Position numbers and translations under genes: made by a program
Assembly (NCBI GenBank): GCA_963556695.1
Contig: CAUWAG010000004.1
Span: 930,001-994,000 of the forward strand
Origin: Anthostomella pinea
Taxonomy: Eukaryota; Ascomycota; Sordariomycetes; Xylariales; Xylariaceae
DNA length: 64,000 nucleotides
Reading direction: 5' to 3'
The notes under the pieces: generated by a model
What the model was told of the DNA's origin: nothing
The model's input: the letters and a program-made list of their open reading frames with translations, nothing else
Database searches by the model: none
Shown here: piece by piece, positions 56,670 to 64,000 of the stretch
How positions within the stretch are numbered: the first letter of the stretch is position 1
Layout: each line of letters begins with the position of its first letter

Positions 56670-58025
56670 ATGTCTGTCATACTCTGCACAGGTAAAGCGA
56701 CCGGCCGTCCTATGGAGCTTCCCAAGCTAATTGTGACGCAGCTGGTTACGACCACACGATCAGGTATGCGCTCGAAGTCGAGGCCCCCGCAAAGCTTCGT
56801 AGAAGCTCGAGAAGCTGTCTGGATGACTGACCAACGCTCGGCGCAGGTTCTGGGAGGCTCTCTCCGGGATATGTTCCCGCACGATCCAACACCCCGACTC
56901 GCAAGTAAACAGGCTCTGCATCTCGCCCGACAAGCGCTTCCTGGCCGCCGCGGGCCACCACACTGTGAAGCTGTTCGACATCAAGTCCACGAACCCGAAC
57001 CCGCTCCTGACCTTCGAGGGCCACACCGGCAACATCACGGGTGTCGCATTCCACTGCGAGGGCAAGTGGATGGTGACGTGCTCCGAGGACAGCACCGTCA
57101 AGATCTGGGACACGCGCAGCGGCAACATCCAGCGCGAATACAACCACGGCTACCCCGTCAATGACGTTGTCATCCACCCCAACCAGGGCGAGATCATCAG
57201 CTGTGACCGCAACGGCAGCGTGCGCGTCTGGGACCTCGCCGAGAACAACTGCTCCCACCAGCTCATCCCCGAGGAGGATGTGCCCGTCTCGAGCGTCACA
57301 GTCGCCAGCGACGGGTCCCTACTTGTTGCCGCCAACAACAACGTAAGTAATATCTTCCCCCGTCCCTGCGCTAACTTCTTGTGCACCGTCGAGGCTCTTA
57401 CTACACAAGCTACCTGTACTGATATGACTCCTTCTGACTCCAGGGTTACGTCTTCGTCTGGAGACTCGTCCAGACCTTGGAACGAACGCAACTGGTGCCC
57501 GTGACGCGGTTCCCCGCGCACACGGAGTACATCGCGCGGGTCATCCTCTCACCCGACGTCAAGAAGCTCGCAACCTGCTCCGCGGACCACACAGCGAAGA
57601 TCTGGGCCGTTCCACTCCCCGACGCGGACGACGTCCCCGACGTACCTGCACCCGCGCCCAAACTGACCAACGGCGACACCAATGGCAGCGGACATATGAT
57701 TCAACAAACCCTCATCCCGGCGCCCCTCTCCCTCCCCACGACCACGGCGATGACGAACGGAACAACCGCCAACAGCGCAGGCGAGGGCCCCGGATCGGGG
57801 GGCCCAGAGTCGAAGCCCTTCCCGCTCGAGGCGACGCTGACGGGCCACCAGCGCTGGGTGTGGGACTGCGCCTTCAGCGCCGACTCGGCCTACCTGGTGA
57901 CGGCTTGCAGCGACCACTACGCGCGGCTGTGGGAGCTGTCCTCCCAGCAGGTTATTCGCCAGTACAACGGCCACCACCGCGGCGCCGTGTGCGTCGCGCT
58001 CAACGACTACTCGGAGGCTAGATAG
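56670..58025 (+). CDS. lst8: TOR complex subunit LST8 (WD40)
   Basis: Exons 56670-56691, 56742-56763, 56847-57342 and 57444-58025 give 373 aa. Two 22-nt micro-exons open the gene: MSVILCTAGYDHTIRFWEAL is split over three exons, all in phase. The WD40 repeats match LST8 closely: HHTVKLFDIKSTNPNPLLTF, WMVTCSEDSTVKIWDTRSG, EIISCDRNGSVRVWDLAEN, KLATCSADHTAKIWA, AYLVTACSDHYARLWEL. LST8 binds the TOR kinase domain in TORC1 and TORC2. A low-complexity insert of about 65 residues before the last repeats (NGDTNGSG, PGSGGPESK) explains why it is longer than the yeast protein. In-frame protein-like sequence continues past the stop (see findings). Confidence 0.95.
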
Positions 58026-58250
58026 GCTCCGTGTCCTCATGATGAGTTGGCGATTGCGGCGACACCGAGGCCACCCCAGCCACCCCAGCTACCAGAGGTG
58101 CAACTGGATGGGAAGGGGAAGGATGACGATGATGACTGGGAAATAGTCTAATCGGGCTCGGATGACGAGACATGGAAGACCGAGGAGTCGAAGAAGTACG
58201 AGGAGTCGGATTTGAACTTCGAATCGCTGATTTTGACCTTCGGTCTATGA
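58026..58250 (+). other. In-frame acidic reading continuation after LST8
   Basis: In the LST8 frame, 41 sense codons follow the TAG and end DGKGKDDDDDWEIV before TAA (58149-58151). A further 32 codons rich in Asp/Glu/Lys (SGSDDETWKTEESKKYEE) follow, before TGA. This may be a degenerate C-terminal extension, a remnant of another gene, or chance. It is not included in the LST8 model. Confidence 0.3.
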
Positions 58251-58807
58251 CGGGTACTCAGGACGGTCTCTTTTGCTCTTTGCAATTTGTTGCTAGGCGT
58301 CCGGATTAGAGAGGTCCAACTAAGTTGGGCTCTGGAGTTGGGCGGGCTCCGGTATAGGTGTTTGGGCATGAATGACTTCTGCTTTTTCGTATCTTCTTAG
58401 GAGACCAGCTTTCCAGACCAGGTTCTTGTCTTGGGCTTGGTGGGTGTCTGTACCTTCGTCACATACCCGGCCGCGTATGCGCAATGAATCAAGTTTGACA
58501 ATCATGCTCACCCTCATGCATTTTCATGTCCGATCACCATGAAGTACGGAAGTACCGAACCAGTGATACGTGACAAGTTTTACGATTTGATATTTGATAT
58601 ACCCATGAAGTTGATGGTCAAGCTTGCCTGGCCGTCTTCCAATGCCGAGCAGGTCAGAGGCTATTGTTTCTACTCCAGAACGCCTTGCCATGCCATGCCC
58701 TGCTTCTAACAAACCCGTCCATCCGTACTATCTCTGGAGAACATAGATAGCCAGCAAATATATATCAAACTTTCCCTCCCAATGTGCCACTGATCGCTTA
58801 TTCCCAA
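58251..58807. other. Intergenic between convergent genes
   Basis: 3' flanks of LST8 and the SCY1-like gene. Nothing else is recognised. Confidence 0.5.
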
Positions 58808-61189
58808 CTACCACCCATCGCCCCAGCCGTCATCGTCAGCCTCTGTCGCCTTGGGCTTCATATCGATCTTCTTCGCCACGACCGGCTTCGGCGCCGGCTT
58901 GGCCGCCATCGGCTTCTTACCAGCAGCATTAGTAGCCGTGGTCGATTTGGTCAAACCCTTCGGCAGCGGTTTGCTCCCGGGCGTCTTCTTCTGCGCCTGC
59001 GCCGCCAACCAGCCCGCGAAGTCGGGCTCGGACCCGTCGTCGAACGGCTTGGGAGAGACGATGGGCTCCTTCTTCGTCGGCCGTACTGTAGCCGGTTCGG
59101 TGCTGGGCGCGTCGGAGAAGCCGCTGCCGTCGTCGTCGGCGTCTTCGTCGTACATGTCGTCCATGTCGCCCCAGGCGTCGCCACCGTCGTCGTCGATCGC
59201 GGGTGAAGGGTCCTTGAAGTATGCCTCTGGAGCCGTTGTCGACGAGGCGCGCGAGAGCGGGGCGGGAGATAGCGCGGGCGACGTGATGGCTTGGCGGTGC
59301 AGAGCTGATGCTGAGGAGGTGGTGGGAGTGGCTGTCGTGCGTCCGGGATCGAGACTAGCAGACGGCGAGGCGGGTCGTGGGGTTGGGGCGCCGTTGCCTG
59401 ACGTCTGCATCTCGCCGGAGGCGGAGGATATCTTGTTGGTAAAGGACGAGATGGCCCATCCCGTCCACGATGACGCCTCGCTGGGCTGAGGAGTGCTCAT
59501 GCGTGGGCCGGCGCCTTCGGTGGTTTGAGGGGGTGGCAGGACTGTGTCTGGCATGCTGGCTGCCGCCTTGCGAATCCTCTGTAGGTAGACGTCCATCGTC
59601 TTGTTGGCTTGGTCTCGAATCAGTTTCTCCTTATCGATCAACGAGGGGCAAATAGCCGGTAGGATTTTCGTTGCACATTCTTCTTCTGTGAAGTGATCAC
59701 CGGTAGCTGCCAAGGCCATCAACGCTGCGTTCCGCGCGTGTATGAAAGGGTCGCGCAGTGATCGCGAAAACGCAGCAATGAGGACCTTGGCTCTGGTCCC
59801 CACCCCGAGATTCTTGGCGATCTTGCCCAAGCAAATAGTCGTGTTTGTCCTGATACCAGGTTGCTCGTCATTTGCCGTCTTGGCCAGGTACTTCAGCAGC
59901 TCGCCGTTGATCGTCCGATCTGATAGCTTGTGGATGATGACGAGGACTGATTTAAGCGTCTGCTCTCGAACAACAGGTGCCACATCCGTGAAGCCAGACA
60001 CCATGTTGGGGAAGATTTTGTCGTTGACCACCTTCTGCGGTAGCCGGTCAATCATCAAAGGCAGGTTATCTAGTAAGCACACCCGTATAGCTCTGTCGGG
60101 GCTACTGAATAACCGCAGGACGACCGGCTGGACCCGGGCCTCGAAGTCTTCGTTCGCAAGTTTGGTCGCGATCTTCATGACGACACTGAATGCCTTGGGA
60201 CCGCCGCCGCCGAACTCGACTGACTTCAGTAACTCGGGCAAAACCTTCATCTTGAAGAAATCCTCGGGAAAGTCGTCCGATAGTTGGTCCAGATCGTCCA
60301 AGAACCGCTCCCTCTCATCTTCCGATTTTACGCCCAAATTGTCGACGCCCTCGGTCAGCTTGATCAACGAGGAGTCGAAGAATCCGCCCGGTCGCCGTCC
60401 CTGTTCGAGGAATGCCCCGACTGTAATCCTGGCTTTGGGGTTCGCGTTCACAAGCCGCTTGTAACCAGAATGCATCGTAGGCGGTATGCCCTTGGTCTGC
60501 CCCGCCTGGTCGGCACCCAAGAAATCGCCATTGAACACCTCGAATATCGTCGTTCCAAAGTTGTACGCGTCGATCGCAGAGTGCGGACTTCGCTTGATGG
60601 CGTCCCAGCCCGAGCGCGCCAGTTCCGGTGGCGTGTAGCGTCCGGAGTCTGGCACCAGGCTTCCATACGTATATATTATCGCCTCGTCGTCCTTGACGTT
60701 GCTCAGGACCTCGAAGCCTCCCAGCTTCCACTCGCCGCTCTCGGACGTGTATATCGAGGCGACCCGCAGGCTGCCGTGGACCGAAGTGCCCTCGTCGTTG
60801 ATGAACTTGACGGTGCGCGCGATGCTGTACAGCCCCCACTTGATGGTCTCCGGACTCAGGCTCTTCCGCTTGACGTGCCACCGCAGCGGCACGACGCGCT
60901 CGGTCGCGATGTATATGTAGCTGTCGGTCTCGACGGTGTCCAGCACCTTGATGACGCCCGGGTGGCGCATCGTGCGCAGTTTCTTGAGCGCATTCTTGGC
61001 GAGAGGCAGGCGCGACCTGTTCGCGGTCACGTCGAAGGAGAAGATGCTGCAGTTGGACCCGTTGGCGCGCCGCGTGCCGTTGTAGAGTGTCCATATGGAG
61101 GCGTCCACGTCGACCCTGTCGCCGAAGCTATAGGGGAAGGGCGGTCCCTGCGCGATGGCTGAGGCTACCGCCGACTTGAGGAAGTCCAT
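58808..61189 (-). CDS. SCY1-like pseudokinase (Cex1/SCYL1 family)
   Basis: A single exon of 793 aa starts at MDFLKSAVASAIAQGPPFPY (61189). The frame is open further upstream, but those residues are unlike the family. A kinase-like domain (about residues 1-290) lacks the normal catalytic motifs: the loop region reads FINDEGTSVHGSLRVASIY and there is no DFG (LGGFEVL). HEAT-like repeats follow (VVLRLFSSPDRAIRVCLLDN, VREQTLKSVLVII, GIRTNTTICLGKIAKNLG). A disordered Ser/Pro/Asp-rich tail ends ADDDGWGDGW. Yeast Cex1 and human SCYL1 act in COPI trafficking and tRNA export. It is convergent with LST8. The 3' end is AT-poor and intact. Confidence 0.93.
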   Translation of the reverse strand: MDFLKSAVASAIAQGPPFPYSFGDRVDVDASIWTLYNGTRRANGSNCSIFSFDVTANRSRLPLAKNALKKLRTMRHPGVIKVLDTVETDSYIYIATERVVPLRWHVKRKSLSPETIKWGLYSIARTVKFINDEGTSVHGSLRVASIYTSESGEWKLGGFEVLSNVKDDEAIIYTYGSLVPDSGRYTPPELARSGWDAIKRSPHSAIDAYNFGTTIFEVFNGDFLGADQAGQTKGIPPTMHSGYKRLVNANPKARITVGAFLEQGRRPGGFFDSSLIKLTEGVDNLGVKSEDERERFLDDLDQLSDDFPEDFFKMKVLPELLKSVEFGGGGPKAFSVVMKIATKLANEDFEARVQPVVLRLFSSPDRAIRVCLLDNLPLMIDRLPQKVVNDKIFPNMVSGFTDVAPVVREQTLKSVLVIIHKLSDRTINGELLKYLAKTANDEQPGIRTNTTICLGKIAKNLGVGTRAKVLIAAFSRSLRDPFIHARNAALMALAATGDHFTEEECATKILPAICPSLIDKEKLIRDQANKTMDVYLQRIRKAAASMPDTVLPPPQTTEGAGPRMSTPQPSEASSWTGWAISSFTNKISSASGEMQTSGNGAPTPRPASPSASLDPGRTTATPTTSSASALHRQAITSPALSPAPLSRASSTTAPEAYFKDPSPAIDDDGGDAWGDMDDMYDEDADDDGSGFSDAPSTEPATVRPTKKEPIVSPKPFDDGSEPDFAGWLAAQAQKKTPGSKPLPKGLTKSTTATNAAGKKPMAAKPAPKPVVAKKIDMKPKATEADDDGWGDGW

Positions 61190-61619
61190 GGCGGTGTGTA
61201 AATCATGCGAGTTCGAGCTTGGGTATCGGAGGAAACAGGTGGAGCGCGTGGCAGTACGTGTAAACAAAGGAGGAGATGTTGGTGGTACGTGAATACTATG
61301 GTGTACCGATCTTGATGATTTGTCCACTCGGCAGCGAACACATGTCCCCGAAATAGAATGCTTCTGAAGGAGTTGACCCCTCCACTGGGAGCTGCCGCTG
61401 GTGGGCACCGCTAAAGTAGCCTCTCCCCGCACTATCTCCGATGCCCACTGCCCCTATTATTATCATCATCAGACTCCGAAATCGTCGCAACATTCATTCA
61501 TTATTGTCCACAGCTTCATTGGGAAGTTATAGCAAAATACCGTGCATTCATGTTCGATTACCATTAGACTACGCTACTGAATATGTGATGCAAATCTCTT
61601 CTCATATACCCCTCAACCT
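61190..61619. other. Promoter of the SCY1-like gene and 3' flank of the oxidase
   Basis: A 430-bp gap; both neighbours are on the minus strand. No gene is seen. Confidence 0.5.
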
Positions 61620-63183
61620 TCAAGCCGGGATCTTGAACCCGCCCGTCCTCTCCGTCCAGAAGCCATCCGGGTCAACCTCAGCCTGGACCTGCTGCGCCAG
61701 CGCCAACTTCTCGGGCCGCAGCCTACCAAAGTAGTTCTGCGGGTAGAAGCAGTCGTTCTGGAACAGCGGCAGGTACGCGTCGGCTGGCAGCATGCCGCTC
61801 GCCTGGTAGCCCTGCACGATGGACTGGAAGCCCCCGTACGTGTCGCGCATCGTCGTGTCGATCGTGGCGTAGTCGGCGTCGTCCAGGAAGCTGTAGTCGA
61901 GCTCGAACATGATGCGGTCGACGTCGGCGTCCAGGTCCAGCATGTCGCCGCCTTTCGAGCGGGCGATGCTGGCGAGCTGTTTTGGTATTGGCTGGAACGC
62001 GATCGACGCGACGACGCCCGGCACGAGGGCCGCCGTGTCGCTGACGTTGACCCAGTGGTCGAAGATCGCCCCCATGATCTCGGGGCCGTCGGCCGCGCTG
62101 GGGAGCGGCGTCGTCTCCGTGCCGATGGTGTACACTTGGCCCTTCAGGACCGACCAGTTGTTGCCGCTGACCAGCTCGCTGTACGTCTGCGTCTTGGTGG
62201 TGTCGGTTATGTGGGGGACGGCGGTGAAATTGTCGAATACCCCGGCCGGCACATCAGGGCCGTTGTAGTACAGAAACATGACCCAGATGTCCGCGAGGGT
62301 GGCCAGCGTGCGCTCGGCCGTCACGATGACGGCGGCCTTCTCGTCCGGGTAGTACTCGGTGAAGTCGCGGACCGCGGCCAGCAGGGCGGCCGAGTTCTCC
62401 GGCGTGGCGTCGAAGATCAGGTTGCCGCCCCAGACGTCGCCCTGGGGGTAAGCCTGCAGCAGATAGGAGGTGACGATTCCGAAGTTGTTTCCTCCGCCCT
62501 TCAAAGTCATGAAGATGTCCGGATAGCTGGTCTCGGACACCGTCAGGATCGTCGCATTTGCTAATACTAGCGTGTACTCGACGACAGAGTTGGCAGCCCA
62601 ACCGTATTGCGCGCTCATGAAGCTCAAGCCGCCTGTGAGATTCCCCTGTCAGTATTATATCTGTTTCAAAGTTCTGTGGGTTGATCTCACCTCCGACGAG
62701 ATAGCCGCCCACACCGACATTGCCAATTCTCCCACCGACGACAGTATAGCCAGTCCCATCAAGCGCTGCCGCAACGTCGTCCCACCGGTTACCGGGCCCA
62801 ACCCTGACAGTCTCGGTAGCCGGGTCGAAGATGACCTCGTTGAGGCTCTTGGTGGAGATCTGCGACCCGCCCTCCACGCTGGCGAAGTAGTTATTCGGGT
62901 TGTGGCCGCCAGACTTGATGGCAAACGTCTCGTTGTTGTCGCGGAGGATGGAGACTATGGCCGCGACCTCGGCCGTGGTCTCCGGCTCGAGGATACATGA
63001 CGGCGCCAAGTCGCTGCAGGCCGTCGACCAGTACTCGCCCTGCGACTCGGTGTACGCCAACGTCAGTGGGTTGAGGATGGTGATCGACGTCTGGCTTGCA
63101 ACCGTGTCGCAGGTGTCGGCCACTGTCGTCGCCGCAAGCGCAAGGGCAGCGAGCAGAGCTCTACTCATGGTCAAGAGGGCCAT
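61620..63183 (-). CDS. Secreted FAD-linked oxidase (BBE / 6-hydroxynicotine oxidase type)
   Basis: Exons 63183-62691 and 62632-61620, joined over a 58-bp intron, give 501 aa. The intron restores GGYLVGGGLSFMSAQYGW across the junction. The N-terminus is a signal peptide (ALLAALALAATTVA); ATG 63168 is an equally good start. A FAD_binding_4 domain includes FAIKSGGHNPN, where His probably carries the covalent FAD, then VVGGRIGNVGVGG and LKGGGNNFGIVTSYL. The C-terminal berberine-bridge domain ends in NDCFYPQNYFGRL and DPDGFWTERTGGFKIPA. The second covalent Cys of plant BBE is not at the usual position (RIGNVGVGG), so attachment is probably single. The substrate is unknown; such enzymes act on alkaloids, sugars or secondary metabolites. 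Confidence 0.92.
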
Positions 63184-64000
63184 AATTATATTCTGCTGCG
63201 AAACAGCTGAAACTATGAGGGCCAGAGAGGTCTCTTGCTAGAGCGGAAGATTTTCGAAAGCCCACGACGTAGGCTCCGAGGGCTATGAGACCCCATCGCG
63301 GCTGGAGCTGGCTTCTTATACACAGCTGACTCCACGATGAACCTCGCTTGCGGGGGTCAATCCTAGACTTCCAGGGGCGGAACGAACAGGTACCGTAGTT
63401 GGAGGTGGAGAAGACGAGCGAAGCAGATTGCGAACCAACAAACGCAGGGCTCCAAAAGCTGACCCCAGTCAATGCAAGCCAAAGCGTGCTCCGAATACGC
63501 GGATACAACGACGCGGGACCCTGGTCAATCTATAAATTTAGGCTCGTCCAGACGCAGTGGGATGGTCGAGTCACAATGCTTACTGTTCAAAGAAGAGGCG
63601 CTTCGGCTCCAATGCCGCCGTCTCTCGAAAAGGCACGAACCTTCTACGGCGTACACCTACCACATGGTCAATACCTTGGTCTTATTGGCTTAAGAATCCG
63701 GAGAAGCCTCGCTTATCTAGTCTGTCTTATGAAGCGGTAAAAACACTGCTGTGAATGACACGGCTTGGCAATCGGTGAGAAGTGCGTGCCATAGAAGGCT
63801 CGCTTGGAGAAGGCGGTAGTCTGTACGTATGGGCAGTGGGCGAACAGGTCAGATCTCGGATACGTGCCGAAATAGCCGTCGCGTCAAGCGAGGTCACAGC
63901 TCCTGTGGCTGGATGCGTCATTGTGTCGGAGGAAGCTCGTATCCGCCCATCAGATGGTGAATAGCCTCGGGGGTGTTCACGGTTATGGAAATAGTCACAG
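63184..64000. other. Right-edge region, no gene recognised
   Basis: Promoter side of the oxidase gene. Open frames such as 63399-63740 (plus) have no domain. Confidence 0.5.

Noticed and set aside
60315..61094. 259-codon minus-strand frame overlapping the SCY1-like gene
   Set aside because: Shifted shadow of the high-GC coding sequence of the real gene.
1..64000. CRISPR arrays, operons, ribosome-binding sites, phage attachment sites
   Set aside because: The sequence is fungal, with introns and eukaryotic gene structure; no such prokaryotic features were seen.

Overview
The window looks like a piece of the nuclear genome of a filamentous ascomycete (Pezizomycotina, probably a Sordariomycete). 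The genes carry short GT-AG introns of about 50-170 bp with CTAAC-like branch sites. There are Zn2Cys6 regulators, fungal-type Atg5, LST8 and SCY1-like proteins, and blocks of extremely AT-rich, gene-less DNA of the kind left by repeat-induced point mutation (RIP). Fot1/Pot2-type, Tad1-like and Ty3/gypsy elements are all present.

Layout. 1-5.1 kb: the 5' end of an AMP-binding (adenylation) gene leaving the window on the minus strand, an alpha/beta hydrolase, and a convergent DUF218-family gene. 6.5-12.2 kb: an AT-rich desert containing three younger, GC-balanced insertions: two solo LTRs with 5-bp target duplications and one intact 1,860-bp Fot1/Pot2-like transposon. 12.5-21.3 kb: a decaying gene block. 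It holds a 3'-5' exonuclease/HRDC pseudogene, an apparently intact Zn2Cys6 regulator, an LRR gene with an in-frame stop, a 562-bp TIR element, and a Zn2Cys6 regulator split by a 5'-truncated LINE with a 13-bp target duplication. 23.8-29.5 kb: AT-rich DNA, a solo LTR, and a truncated, mutated Ty3/gypsy element. 30.6-37.6 kb: intact atg5, then a large proline/histidine-rich Zn2Cys6 regulator of about 1,128 aa. 37.6-45.9 kb: no convincing gene. 45.9-48.6 kb: a divergent pair, an uncharacterised basic/acidic protein and a CSA/ERCC8-like WD40 protein. 51.3-55.6 kb: a short-chain dehydrogenase whose catalytic Tyr is replaced, a small secreted protein with a probable frameshift and a 4 x 29-bp repeat in its promoter, and an aminoglycoside-phosphotransferase-like gene broken by one amber codon. 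56.7-63.2 kb: LST8 (TORC1/2), an SCY1-like pseudokinase, and a secreted BBE-type FAD oxidase.

Housekeeping genes (autophagy, TOR signalling, tRNA/Golgi trafficking pseudokinase, transcription-coupled repair) are interspersed with accessory, transposon-damaged segments. The genes do not form one pathway. The main story is genome dynamics: an old mutated repeat desert, younger unmutated insertions into it, and nearby genes at different stages of decay. I did not find a clearly new molecular system. Gene models were spliced by eye; each one called intact keeps a continuous frame across its chosen introns.
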